In this document: in pieces, positions 26,350 through 35,185 of the stretch
Layout: each line of letters begins with the position of its first letter
How positions within the stretch are numbered: the stretch's first letter is position 1
Source: Cytophagales bacterium
GTDB taxonomy: Bacteria > Bacteroidota > Bacteroidia > Cytophagales > UBA9547
Reading direction: 5' to 3'
DNA: 64,000 nucleotides
Assembly: GCA_013297755.1 (NCBI GenBank)
Contig: JAAFIH010000002.1
Location: 1 to 64,000 of the forward strand
Program-made: the position numbers and the translations under genes
Notes under the pieces: model-generated
Seen by the model: only the letters and a program-made list of their open reading frames with translations
What the model was told of the DNA's origin: nothing
The model's database searches: none

Positions 26350-26982
26350 ATGAAAACAGATTTAATATTAAAATATTTTCCTAATCTTACTGAATATCAG
26401 ATAAATATGTTTGAACTTTTGGGTAATTTGTACACAGATTGGAACGAAAAGATTAATGTTATCTCTCGAAAAGATATCGATAATTTATACATCAATCATA
26501 TTTTACATTCTTTGGCAATTTCAAAAATTCAACCTTTTTTGCCCAATACAAATATTTTGGATGTAGGCACTGGGGGTGGGTTTCCTGGCGTTCCTTTGGC
26601 TATTTTATTCCCTGAAGTTCGTTTTCATTTAGTGGATAGTATTGCAAAAAAAATTACAGTTGTTCAAGAAATTGTAAAAGCTATTGGTTTACAAAATGTA
26701 ATAGCACAACAAGAAAGGGTCGAAAATTTGGAAGGAAAATATGATTTTGTTGTAACTAGAGGTGTTACTACGCTAAAAAACTTACATCATTGGACCAAAA
26801 ATAGTATTTCTAAAAAATCAGTTCATGCTATACCAAACGGCATTTTGGCACTCAAAGGCGGAGATTTACTCATAGAGGAAATTACTGAAATGGCTCATTT
26901 TCCTATTAAAACTTGGTTAATTTCTGATTTTTTTAATGAAGATTTTTTTATAACTAAAAAAGTGGTGTATCTAAAAATGTAA
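26350..26982 (+). CDS. rsmG: 16S rRNA (guanine-N7) methyltransferase
   Basis: A 210-residue S-adenosylmethionine-dependent enzyme that methylates G527 of 16S rRNA (E. coli numbering). The SAM motif DVGTGGGFPGVP lies at residues 71-82, followed by HLVDSIAKK and VVTRGV, all typical of RsmG/GidB. Length is normal. It follows the LptF/G gene by 10 bases and is probably co-transcribed. Confidence 0.95.
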   Translation: MKTDLILKYFPNLTEYQINMFELLGNLYTDWNEKINVISRKDIDNLYINHILHSLAISKIQPFLPNTNILDVGTGGGFPGVPLAILFPEVRFHLVDSIAKKITVVQEIVKAIGLQNVIAQQERVENLEGKYDFVVTRGVTTLKNLHHWTKNSISKKSVHAIPNGILALKGGDLLIEEITEMAHFPIKTWLISDFFNEDFFITKKVVYLKM

Positions 26983-27021
26983 TTTTTTTGGTATACTTTT
27001 TTAATTTTGATACAAACACAT

Positions 27022-27029
27022 TATCTTTG
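27022..27029 (+). promoter_or_regulatory. Candidate -7 box TATCTTTG for lolA
   Basis: An exact TAnnTTTG match, 18 bases before the ATG at 27048. No TTTG at the standard -33 spacing. Confidence 0.45.
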
Positions 27030-27047
27030 ATTTTATAAATTTAAACT

Positions 27048-27683
27048 ATGAAAAAAATATTTTTAATCTTCATATCTTGTAGCTTATTATCTAAAGCTCA
27101 ACAAGATCCCAAAGCAGAAATTATATTAAAGTCTGTTTCCAAAAAATACAGCCTTTTTAAATCCTATCAAGCCAATTTTGTGTATGAATTGGAAAATACG
27201 CAAGCCAAAGTAAACGAAAAATTCTCAGGCGAACTAAAAGTAAAAGGTTCTAAATTTACAGCAAATCTAGGCAATCAGTTGATTATCAACGATGGAGTTA
27301 CTGTTTGGACATACATGAAAGAAGAAAACGAAGTTACCATTGCAGATTACAAAGCCGAAGAAGATGAGCTTAACCCTAGCAAAATATATGAAATGTATAA
27401 AACAGGCTTTAAATATTTGCACGTAGGCGAAGAGAAATCAGGTAAATCAACTTTTGATTTAATTGAATTAGTGCCTGATAATAAAAATAAATCTTACTTT
27501 AAAATTAAGTTATGGGTATCTAAAAAAGATAAATCAGTTTTAAAATGGCGTATTTTTGAAAAAAATGGCAATAGATTTAATTATTCAGTAAGTAATTTTA
27601 TGGCCAATCCTAAAATGGACGATGCTACTTTTGTATTTGATAAGTCAAAATATAAAGGCATTGAAGTTGTTGATTTAAGGTAA
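27048..27683 (+). CDS. LolA-like outer-membrane lipoprotein carrier
   Basis: A 211-residue periplasmic protein with a signal peptide ending near SKAQ. The mature part has the beta-strand pattern of LolA/LolB (for example YQANFVYELEN and FSGELKVKGSKF, then WTYMKEENEV). It would carry lipoproteins from the inner to the outer membrane. Proximity to the LptF/G gene gives a small envelope-biogenesis group. It is followed by convergent hisIE with only a weak hairpin (27703-27722) in between. Confidence 0.88.
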   Translation: MKKIFLIFISCSLLSKAQQDPKAEIILKSVSKKYSLFKSYQANFVYELENTQAKVNEKFSGELKVKGSKFTANLGNQLIINDGVTVWTYMKEENEVTIADYKAEEDELNPSKIYEMYKTGFKYLHVGEEKSGKSTFDLIELVPDNKNKSYFKIKLWVSKKDKSVLKWRIFEKNGNRFNYSVSNFMANPKMDDATFVFDKSKYKGIEVVDLR

Positions 27684-27728
27684 CTTCCAAAAGAATATAA
27701 ATAAGTAAAAATTACTTTTTTAATTGGT

Positions 27729-28343
27729 TTATTTATGCCTTGATTTAAGTATATTTATTACTTTATGTAAATCAAATCCTTTGGCTTCTAACAAAATCAT
27801 GTAATGAAAAAGTAAATCTGCGGCTTCTCCTAAAAACAAATCATCGTTGTTGTCTTTGGCTTCTATTACTATTTCTACGGCTTCTTCGCCTACTTTTTGA
27901 GCAATTTTATTAATCCCTTTTTTGAAAAGAGAACTTGTGTATGATTTTTCGTCAGGAGATAATTTTCTTTTTTGAATAGTAGCAGCCAAATGATCTAAAA
28001 ATTGAAAATCATCGTTTATTTCAGATTCAAGGCTGTTTTTTTCAAACCAACACGTATCTGCCCCTGTATGGCAAGCCGGGCCAATAGGATTAGCTTTTAT
28101 CAAAATAGTATCGTTATCGCAATCTGTTTTGATAGAATCTACCATCAAAAAATGACCAGAAGTTTCGCCTTTGGTCCATAACCTATTTTTGGAACGACTA
28201 AAAAAAGTTACTTTACCAGTTTTTTGGGTTATTTCCACAGCCTCATTGTTCATATACCCACACATCAACACATTTTTTGTTTTTGCATCTTGTATAATTG
28301 CTGGCACAAGTCCATTTTCTGATTTTGAGAAATCGATATTCAT
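27729..28343 (-). CDS. hisIE: Bifunctional phosphoribosyl-AMP cyclohydrolase / phosphoribosyl-ATP pyrophosphohydrolase
   Basis: A 204-residue fusion performing steps two and three of histidine synthesis. HisI covers residues 1-100 with metal motifs TDCDND (Asp74, Asp76, Asp78; Cys75) and CHTGADTCW (Cys91, Cys98). HisE covers about 110-204 with VGEEAVEIVIEAK and LGEAADLLFHYMILL. Both halves are complete. It is separate from any other his gene in the window. Confidence 0.96.
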   Translation of the reverse strand: MNIDFSKSENGLVPAIIQDAKTKNVLMCGYMNNEAVEITQKTGKVTFFSRSKNRLWTKGETSGHFLMVDSIKTDCDNDTILIKANPIGPACHTGADTCWFEKNSLESEINDDFQFLDHLAATIQKRKLSPDEKSYTSSLFKKGINKIAQKVGEEAVEIVIEAKDNNDDLFLGEAADLLFHYMILLEAKGFDLHKVINILKSRHK

Positions 28344-28393
28344 ATTTTGATTTTTTTGAAAAAAGACTTAAAATACTATTTTTTTTGATATAA

Positions 28394-28810
28394 TCATTTT
28401 GCTTGATTACCAACTACCATCAGACAACTACCAAGAAGGACAAAATCCTTAAAAATAAAAAATTCTGTAACCCAGAAACCATCTACTTGCTTAAAAATTC
28501 CTGGCGTGGTACATAGAAAACTCACAACAATGATAAATAATCCAACTGGCAATATGCCAGCTAATTTTGCATATTTTGGAACAAAATAGGCTACTAAAAT
28601 ACATATAGCTGCAATGATTTCGATTGTACCAATAATATTTGATACCATTTGCAAAGACCAAATTTGGAGCATCCAAGCCATAGCAAAATGATTGCTGACT
28701 AGCCATTGTATGCTATTAGCTTCCGTTGGCGTGAATTTAAAAAGACCTAACCAAAATAAAGTTAATGATGTAAATAAGACTGAAATAAAGTAACCAACTT
28801 TGTATATCAC
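28394..28810 (-). CDS. DUF417/YkgB-family membrane protein
   Basis: A 138-residue protein with a GTG start and four hydrophobic helices. It carries the YkgB hallmark FWLGLFKFTPTEANSI and a C-terminal FIFKDFVLLG helix. E. coli relatives (RclC/YkgB) are associated with reactive-chlorine stress, but the biochemical role is unknown. It lies between lpd and hisIE on the same strand, with 50-75 base gaps. Confidence 0.85.
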   Translation of the reverse strand: MIYKVGYFISVLFTSLTLFWLGLFKFTPTEANSIQWLVSNHFAMAWMLQIWSLQMVSNIIGTIEIIAAICILVAYFVPKYAKLAGILPVGLFIIVVSFLCTTPGIFKQVDGFWVTEFFIFKDFVLLGSCLMVVGNQAK

Positions 28811-28886
28811 AGATTGAAGATTAAAAAAGTTGTATCATTAAAATATTAATTTAAGATACAACTTTAAGTTATGAAGTTTTTAAGAA

Positions 28887-30275
28887 TTACAAATGTATAC
28901 ACTCGCCATAGGCCAACTCTGTAGCTTCCATAATTGCTTCGCTCATGGTTGGGTGTGGGTGTACAGCTTTCATTATTTCGTGTGCAGTGGTTTCTAGTTT
29001 TCGAGCTACTACTACTTCTGCAATCAATTCAGTTACGTTGTATCCAATCATGTGAGCCCCAAGCCATTCGCCATATTTAGCATCAAATATTACTTTTATA
29101 AAACCATCTTTTGCACCAGCAGCACTTGCTTTGCCAGAAGCAGAAAATGGAAATTTACCAACTTTAATGTCATATCCAGCTTCTTTGGCCGCTTTTTCGG
29201 TCATGCCAACAGATGCTATTTCGGGTATACAATAAGTACAACCTGGAATATTGCCATAGTTAAGTGGTTCTGGGTGATGTCCAGCCATTTTTTCTACACA
29301 AATAATGCCTTCAGCAGAGGCTACATGGGCTAGTGCTGGGCCTTTTACTATATCGCCAATCGCAAAAACATTTGCAATATTTGTTCGATAATAATCGTCT
29401 ACCAAAACTTTACCTTTGTCATGTTTTACTCCTGCTTCTTCTAGCCCAATACCTTCCAAATTTGTAACCACTCCAGCAGCTGATAATACTACATCACACT
29501 CTATTGTAATATTTCCTGTAGGAGTTTTTACATTTACTTTGCAGCCTGTGCCTTTGGTATCTACACTTTCTACCGATGAATTGGTGTATATGTCTAGTCC
29601 TTTTTTCTTGTATTGTTTTTCAAGTTCTTTTGAGATATCTTCATCCTCTACTGGTACAATTCTAGGCATAAATTCTACAATAGTTACCTTTGTACCCATT
29701 GTAGCATACACATAAGCAAATTCTACGCCTATAGCACCAGAGCCAACAACTACCATAGATTTTGGCTGTTTGGGCAAGCTCATGGCTTTGCGATATTCAA
29801 TTACTTTTTCGCCATCAATTTTTATGTTAGGCAGCTCTCTTGCACGACCACCTGTGGCCAAGATTATATTTTTAGCTTCATGGTATATTTTTTTTCCATC
29901 TTTGCCAGTAACTTCTACTTTTTTATCTTTAGTAAGTTTTCCGAAACCATCTATTACATCTATTTTATTTTTTTTCATCAAAAATTGTACACCTTTGCTC
30001 ATGCCATCGGCCACATTTCTACTTCTTTTGATGACAGCATCAAAATCATGAGAAAAATCTTTGACAGTTATACCATAATCTGACGCATGTTGGATATATT
30101 CATACACTTGAGCAGATTTTAAAAGTGCTTTTGTAGGTATACAACCCCAATTGAGGCATATTCCACCCAAACTTTCTTTTTCTACAATGGCTACTTTCAT
30201 GCCCAATTGTGATGCTCTAATTGCTGCTACATATCCTCCAGGACCCGAACCAATGATAATAATATCGTATGCCAT
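28887..30275 (-). CDS. lpd: Dihydrolipoyl dehydrogenase (E3)
   Basis: A 462-residue FAD-dependent disulfide oxidoreductase shared by the 2-oxoacid dehydrogenase complexes. The FAD motif IIGSGPGGYVAA is at the N-terminus, the redox pair Cys40/Cys45 lies in GGICLNWGCIPTKA, a second NAD-binding motif VVGSGAIGVEFAY is central, and the catalytic HPHPTMSE is at about 439-446. It supplies E3 for the PdhA-containing complex at 8.5 kb. Confidence 0.95.
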   Translation of the reverse strand: MAYDIIIIGSGPGGYVAAIRASQLGMKVAIVEKESLGGICLNWGCIPTKALLKSAQVYEYIQHASDYGITVKDFSHDFDAVIKRSRNVADGMSKGVQFLMKKNKIDVIDGFGKLTKDKKVEVTGKDGKKIYHEAKNIILATGGRARELPNIKIDGEKVIEYRKAMSLPKQPKSMVVVGSGAIGVEFAYVYATMGTKVTIVEFMPRIVPVEDEDISKELEKQYKKKGLDIYTNSSVESVDTKGTGCKVNVKTPTGNITIECDVVLSAAGVVTNLEGIGLEEAGVKHDKGKVLVDDYYRTNIANVFAIGDIVKGPALAHVASAEGIICVEKMAGHHPEPLNYGNIPGCTYCIPEIASVGMTEKAAKEAGYDIKVGKFPFSASGKASAAGAKDGFIKVIFDAKYGEWLGAHMIGYNVTELIAEVVVARKLETTAHEIMKAVHPHPTMSEAIMEATELAYGECIHL

Positions 30276-30411
30276 AATTTTGATTGTAATTTTTTTTGCA
30301 ACAAAAATAATATAAATATTGATATTTGAAGTCTGATAATTATTATTTTTTAATGCAATATTTTTAGAAAATTAATTTTTGGATTATTATTACTAAAAAA
30401 CTTTAAAAATC

Positions 30412-31137
30412 CTAAAAGTCTAGTTTTTGAAGTTCATTATTAGCTTGTTTTTTTATGTTTTCGATTTTTGAGTCAATCTTTTGATTTTTAGAGGTAGCAT
30501 ATTTTTTTGCTTCATTGTATTCATAAAGTGCCAATTTATATTTTGCTTGAATCGTCCTAATATCGCCTCTTAATTCATAAACTTCTGCATATTTATCGTC
30601 AAAATGGAGGGCTTCTGTGGTTTCTCTAAAAGCATTAAAATAATTTTCTGATTGGTAATAATTGAGTGCTTTCTGATAATGCTCTTTGGCAGCAAGATGA
30701 TTCATGTATTTGCCAAAAAGTGTGGCTCCCGAACCAATAATAATAAGTATAGTAAATGCTATAATGTAATAAAAAGTATTTGATTCTTTTTTTTGTGGAG
30801 CAAAAGAATCTTTAAAAAACTTACCTTGATTGGAATAGTCGCCAGAGCTAAAATCGGGTTCTATCTTTATTTCACTGTAAGATTTGTATTGTGATGTATT
30901 TTCGTTAAACGTCTGATTAGCAACATTTTGTGCATCTAATTTTTGGTTGTACAGGAATCTTTTGTCTCCATCACTCAATACTTGATAGGCTTCATTGATA
31001 ATTTTAAATTTCTCTTCGGCTTGTTTGTTGTTGTTATTTTTGTCAGGATGATAGGTAAGAGCTAATTTTTTGAAAGATTCTTTTATTTCTTTAGCAGTTG
31101 CATTTCTTTTGATACCTAAAACGGAATAATAATTCAT
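30412..31137 (-). CDS. J-domain membrane protein with C-terminal TPR
   Basis: A 241-residue protein. Residues 1-65 form a canonical J domain with HPD at 30-32, so it should stimulate an Hsp70 partner. A polar linker, a single transmembrane helix at about 126-146 and a C-terminal TPR-like segment ([20 protein letters not shown]) follow. The topology puts the J domain in the cytoplasm and the TPR in the periplasm. It is the last gene of a minus-strand run after the four coiled-coil paralogues (46-base gap), so it may be co-expressed with them. No zinc-finger or substrate-binding domain of DnaJ is present. Confidence 0.85.
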   Translation of the reverse strand: MNYYSVLGIKRNATAKEIKESFKKLALTYHPDKNNNNKQAEEKFKIINEAYQVLSDGDKRFLYNQKLDAQNVANQTFNENTSQYKSYSEIKIEPDFSSGDYSNQGKFFKDSFAPQKKESNTFYYIIAFTILIIIGSGATLFGKYMNHLAAKEHYQKALNYYQSENYFNAFRETTEALHFDDKYAEVYELRGDIRTIQAKYKLALYEYNEAKKYATSKNQKIDSKIENIKKQANNELQKLDF

Positions 31138-31182
31138 AGAATAGAGTTAGAATACTACCAACAACAACATTAATAAACTGTA

Positions 31183-31611
31183 CTACAAAATGGCGGCATT
31201 ATCAAATATTTTTTTCAAATCTGGATGATTCATTGAATATTCTTTGAGTGCTACAACCAAAGTGTTATATTTTCTTTTTTCTGTTTCAATCTCTTCTTTT
31301 ATGGGAGCATTGGCCAACCTTCTGTCCCACCACATATAAGCTACAGAACCCAAAACACCAGCCACCAACGTAACTATCAAAGCCGAAATAAGGTTTAATT
31401 GGTTTTGAATACCCTCAAATTTGGAATCTATGGCTTCAAATTTCTTATCAATGGCTTGAAATCTGTAGTCTAAAGATTTAAAACCCTCCTCCATTTTGAT
31501 TTCTAATCTTATCAATCGTTCTTTATCATCTTGGGTAAATGGAATTTGAGTTGCATTTATTTGATGAAGGATTAAAAAATTAATTATTAGTAATAAAATT
31601 TTATTTTTCAT
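31183..31611 (-). CDS. Coiled-coil membrane paralogue 1 of 4 (three heptads)
   Basis: A 142-residue protein with a signal peptide ending near NAT, an acidic segment (IPFTQDDKERLIRLEIKMEE), three 7-residue units (RFQAIDK, KFEAIDS, KFEGIQN) forming a coiled coil, a transmembrane helix (LISALIVTLVAGVLGSVAYM), then WWDRR and a charged helical tail. The last 79 residues are identical to the other three copies. If the signal is cleaved, the coiled coil is periplasmic and the tail cytoplasmic. Function unknown; no domain recognised. Confidence 0.8.
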   Translation of the reverse strand: MKNKILLLIINFLILHQINATQIPFTQDDKERLIRLEIKMEEGFKSLDYRFQAIDKKFEAIDSKFEGIQNQLNLISALIVTLVAGVLGSVAYMWWDRRLANAPIKEEIETEKRKYNTLVVALKEYSMNHPDLKKIFDNAAIL

Positions 31612-31646
31612 TTGAATATTATTAAGAGTTAAAGATAGTAACTGTA

Positions 31647-32117
31647 CTACAAAATGGCGGCATTATCAAATATTTTTTTCAAGTCTGGATGATTCATTGA
31701 ATATTCTTTGAGAGCTACAACCAAAGTATTATATTTTCTTTTTTCAGTTTCAATCTCTTCTTTTATGGGAGCATTGGCCAACCTTCTATCCCACCACATA
31801 TAAGCCACAGAACCCAAAACACCAGCCACCAACGTAACTATCAAAGCCGAAATAAGGTTTAATTGGTTTTGAATACCCTCAAATTTGGAATCTATGGCTT
31901 CAAATTTTGAATTAATGGCTTCAAACTTTGTGTCCAATGCTTCAAATTTCTTATCAATGGCTTGAAATCTGTAGTCTAAAGATTTAAAACCCTCCTCCAT
32001 TTTGATTTCTAATCTTATCAATCGTTCTTTATCATCTTGGGTAAATGGAATTTGAGTTGCATTTACTTGTTGAAGGATTAAAAAATTAATTATTAGTAAT
32101 AAAATTTTATTTTTCAT
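31647..32117 (-). CDS. Coiled-coil membrane paralogue 2 of 4 (five heptads)
   Basis: A 156-residue protein built like the neighbouring copies but with the longest coiled coil: RFQAIDK, KFEALDT, KFEAINS, KFEAIDS, KFEGIQN. It is exactly 14 residues longer than copy 1, meaning two extra heptads. The signal peptide and the first 25 residues nearly match copies 1 and 4, and the C-terminal 79 residues are identical. The 35-base gap to copy 1 is itself conserved between copies, so the duplication unit includes spacer DNA. Confidence 0.8.
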   Translation of the reverse strand: MKNKILLLIINFLILQQVNATQIPFTQDDKERLIRLEIKMEEGFKSLDYRFQAIDKKFEALDTKFEAINSKFEAIDSKFEGIQNQLNLISALIVTLVAGVLGSVAYMWWDRRLANAPIKEEIETEKRKYNTLVVALKEYSMNHPDLKKIFDNAAIL

Positions 32118-32152
32118 TTGAACATTATTAAGAGCTAAAGATAGTAACTTTA

Positions 32153-32560
32153 CTACAAAATGGCGGCATTATCAAATATTTTTTTCAAATCTGGATGATT
32201 CATTGAATATTCTTTGAGTGCCACAACCAAAGTGTTATATTTTCTTTTTTCGGTTTCAATCTCTTCTTTTATAGGAGCGTTGGCCAACCTTCTATCCCAC
32301 CACATATAAGCCACAGAACCCAAAACACCAGCCACCAACGTAACTATCAAAGCCGAAATAAGGTTTAATTGGTTTTGAATACCCTCAAATTTTGCGTTAA
32401 TGGCATCAAATTTTGCATCAATGGCTTTAAAACCTTCTTCTACTTTTGATTCAAGTCTGATTATTCTATCTCTGTCTTCTAAAGTATATGGAATTTCTTT
32501 GGTTTCTGCCACAGATATAAAACTTAAAAAAAGTATAAAAATGAGTATTAAATTTTTCAT
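32153..32560 (-). CDS. Coiled-coil membrane paralogue 3 of 4 (divergent N-terminus)
   Basis: A 135-residue protein from the preferred ATG 32560, which begins a good signal peptide (MKNLILIFILFLSF, cleavage near SVAE); a longer frame to ATG 32590 would spoil it. Its N-terminal half differs clearly from the other copies (IPYTLEDRDRIIRLESKVEE; heptads GFKAIDA, KFDAINA, KFEGIQN), but its last 79 residues are identical to theirs. This mosaic suggests recombination or gene conversion at the 3' part. Function unknown. Confidence 0.8.
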   Translation of the reverse strand: MKNLILIFILFLSFISVAETKEIPYTLEDRDRIIRLESKVEEGFKAIDAKFDAINAKFEGIQNQLNLISALIVTLVAGVLGSVAYMWWDRRLANAPIKEEIETEKRKYNTLVVALKEYSMNHPDLKKIFDNAAIL

Positions 32561-32595
32561 TAAAATATTATTAAAAACTAAAGTTAGCATTTTTA

Positions 32596-33045
32596 CTACA
32601 AAATAGCAGCATTATCAAATATTTTTTTCAAATCTGGATGATTCATTGAATATTCTTTGAGTGCCACAACCAAAGTGTTATATTTTCTTTTTTCGGTTTC
32701 TATCTCTTCTTTTATAGGAGCATTGGCCAACCTTCTGTCCCACCACATATAAGCCACAGAACCCAAAACACCAGCCACCAACGTAACTATCAAAGCCGAA
32801 ATAAGGTTTAATTGGTTTTGAATACCCTCAAATTTGGAATCTATGGCTTCAAATTTTGTATCCAATGCTTCAAATTTCTTATCAATAGCTTGAAATCTGT
32901 AGTCTAAAGATTTAAAACCCTCCTCCATTTTGATTTCTAATCTTATCAATCGTTCTTTATCATCTTGGGTAAATGGAATTTGAATTGCATTTACTTGATG
33001 TAAGAATATGAAATTAATCAAAATAAATATTAGTAATACTCTCAT
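32596..33045 (-). CDS. Coiled-coil membrane paralogue 4 of 4 (four heptads)
   Basis: A 149-residue protein with the same layout: a signal peptide, an acidic segment, four heptads (RFQAIDK, KFEALDT, KFEAIDS, KFEGIQN), a transmembrane helix and the shared 79-residue C-terminus. It is first in the paralogue series and starts only 14 bases after the sulfite/nitrite reductase stop codon, so the array is probably expressed from the reductase promoter, at least in part. Confidence 0.8.
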   Translation of the reverse strand: MRVLLIFILINFIFLHQVNAIQIPFTQDDKERLIRLEIKMEEGFKSLDYRFQAIDKKFEALDTKFEAIDSKFEGIQNQLNLISALIVTLVAGVLGSVAYMWWDRRLANAPIKEEIETEKRKYNTLVVALKEYSMNHPDLKKIFDNAAIL

Positions 33046-33059
33046 AATGATTACTTATT

Positions 33060-35159
33060 TTATACGAATGCACTTAATTGAATATTCTTACGAAATTCAA
33101 AAGAGTTTTGTAAGAACTTTGTTGCTTTTGATAAATATTCTGATGCAAATGTTTGAGTTGGTTCGTTTTTATTGATTGCCAAAACCATTTCTTTAAAAGT
33201 AGTTTCAAATACAAATTCGCCAGTTTCTACAAAGTTTTTATCAAAATCTCCGATTATGCCATGTTGTGAGTTTGTAGCTATTTCTTTGCTCGTAAGCAAT
33301 GCTTTGGCTGTAGATACAAATACTGCATAAGAATGATAAATACTATCTGCAAATAAATTATTTTGGTAAGTTTTATTAGCTTTAGCTAATTTGTCTTCTG
33401 TTTCTAGTAATAAAGTTTGCACCAAATCAATCATTACTCCAGCACATTCGCCCACACCAACTTCTGTACTAAAAAGTTCTGCATGTCCCCAATCTATAAA
33501 CATATCTTGGGTAGGGTTTTTGGCTTCTGCAAAAGGTTTTAATAATTGATAAAAATAATTTTTACTTTGTCTTAGGTAATAATCATTAAAATATTCGCCT
33601 TCATTTCCATTGTTTTCGTAGTCATTGAAAATACATCTAAGAGCATCTGGCATTCGTTTTGTTGGCAATTTTATGATTTTTTCTCCCACTGTACCAGCTC
33701 CATCGCCAAGCAATCCACCACCAAGTAAAAGTTGCATAGCTGGCATAACCAATTCGCCAGATTTTATCGAACTGCCATGCAATCCAATATTGGCCATGCC
33801 ATGTTGGCCACAAGAGTTCATGCAACCACTAATTTTGATTTTTATATCATTATTATAAATTAAATCTCTAAATTCAGTTTTCATCATATCCTCGAGCACG
33901 TGAGTAATGCCATAACTCGAAGCAATTCCTAAATTGCAAGTGTCTGTGCCTGGGCATGTTGTAATATCAGCTGTACTATCAAAACCTGGCTCCTCAAAAC
34001 CAATGTCGTGAAGTTTATTAAAAACATAAGCTAAGCCTTCGGTGGCTATGAATTTAATCATAAGTCCTTGATTTACAGTTATCCTTATGTCATCGGCAGC
34101 TACCTCTTCTACAATTTCTGCAAATTTCCTAGCTATTTCGGTTGGTATATTTCCAATTCTTACTTTTATAAAAACTGCATTAGTATTTTTTTGCTTTTGA
34201 GCATATACATTTGTTTGTTTCCATTCTTCAAACAATAGTTTGTCTTTTGGTTCAACAATAGGTAGTTGTTTTGTATTAAAATTACTTCCTAGTGGATATT
34301 CGTTTTCATCAATAGGAAAGGTTTTTGATTTTAGTGCTAATTGTTCTTCGGCTACCAATCGCATGAACTCATCTAAGCCAATCTCAGAAATTAAGTATTT
34401 CATTCTGGCTTTGTGTCTTCGGGTGCGTTCGCCATATCTATCAAAAACACGAATTACGGCTTCTGAAAAAGGAATCATTAAATCAATGGGTAAAAATTCG
34501 TGTGCAACTTGAGCCAAAAACGGTTGTGCTCCTAAGCCACCACCAATCATAACTTTAAATCCACGAACTCCATTTTGAATTTTGGCTATAAAACCTAAGT
34601 CATGAATGTAAGAAAATGCAGTATCTTTATCGGAACTTGAAAACGAAACTTTAAACTTACGACCCATATCTTGGCATATAGGATTGCGTAGAAAATAGGC
34701 AAAAAATGCGTGAGTATAAGGTGTTACATCAAATGGCTCATCCATATCTATACCTGCTGTGGGGGAGGCTGTTACGTTGCGAACTGCATTGCCACAGGCT
34801 TCTCTTAAAGTAATATTTTGGGTTTCTAAATCATTCCATACACTTGGGGTGTCTTCAAGTTTTACATAATGAATTTGTATGTCTTGGCGTGTTGTCAAAT
34901 GCAAAACTCCAGTAGAATAGGTATCTGAAACATCACAAATTTTTTGTAATTGTGCTACTGTAACTTTGCCATAAGGGAGTTTTATGCGTATCATCTGAAC
35001 ACCTTGTTGGCGTTGCCCATACACGCCACGTGTCAATCTAAAAGCACGAAAACGCTCATCTGCTATCTCTCCAGCTCTAAATTTGGAGATTTTTGTGTCC
35101 AATTCTAAAATGTCTTCTTGTGCAAGTGGGTTGATTTCGGGATTGATAATAACTGACAT
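33060..35159 (-). CDS. Sulfite/nitrite reductase hemoprotein with an extra C-terminal helical domain
   Basis: A 699-residue enzyme with the two-fold repeat of siroheme reductases. The 4Fe-4S/siroheme cysteines are intact: C402-x5-C408 (TCPGTDTCNLG) and C446-x3-C450 (SGCMNSCGQHG). Basic substrate-binding segments such as GVLHLTTRQDIQ are present. The family core normally ends near residue 560; here about 125 more residues (575-699) form a helical domain with ADSIYHSYAVFVSTAKALL, which resembles HEPN-type helical bundles. Sulfite versus nitrite specificity is not decided. The four paralogues follow 14 bases downstream. Confidence 0.9.
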   Translation of the reverse strand: MSVIINPEINPLAQEDILELDTKISKFRAGEIADERFRAFRLTRGVYGQRQQGVQMIRIKLPYGKVTVAQLQKICDVSDTYSTGVLHLTTRQDIQIHYVKLEDTPSVWNDLETQNITLREACGNAVRNVTASPTAGIDMDEPFDVTPYTHAFFAYFLRNPICQDMGRKFKVSFSSSDKDTAFSYIHDLGFIAKIQNGVRGFKVMIGGGLGAQPFLAQVAHEFLPIDLMIPFSEAVIRVFDRYGERTRRHKARMKYLISEIGLDEFMRLVAEEQLALKSKTFPIDENEYPLGSNFNTKQLPIVEPKDKLLFEEWKQTNVYAQKQKNTNAVFIKVRIGNIPTEIARKFAEIVEEVAADDIRITVNQGLMIKFIATEGLAYVFNKLHDIGFEEPGFDSTADITTCPGTDTCNLGIASSYGITHVLEDMMKTEFRDLIYNNDIKIKISGCMNSCGQHGMANIGLHGSSIKSGELVMPAMQLLLGGGLLGDGAGTVGEKIIKLPTKRMPDALRCIFNDYENNGNEGEYFNDYYLRQSKNYFYQLLKPFAEAKNPTQDMFIDWGHAELFSTEVGVGECAGVMIDLVQTLLLETEDKLAKANKTYQNNLFADSIYHSYAVFVSTAKALLTSKEIATNSQHGIIGDFDKNFVETGEFVFETTFKEMVLAINKNEPTQTFASEYLSKATKFLQNSFEFRKNIQLSAFV

Positions 35160-35185
35160 AATTTGTTAAATAATTGTTATGATTA

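Noticed and set aside
27703-27722. Terminator between lolA and hisIE
   Set aside because: The stem is only about five or six AT base pairs; too weak to list as a feature.
31183-33045. Four-copy array as a mobile element or phage module
   Set aside because: No transposase, integrase, terminal repeats or phage genes nearby; the copies are regular secreted or membrane-protein genes.
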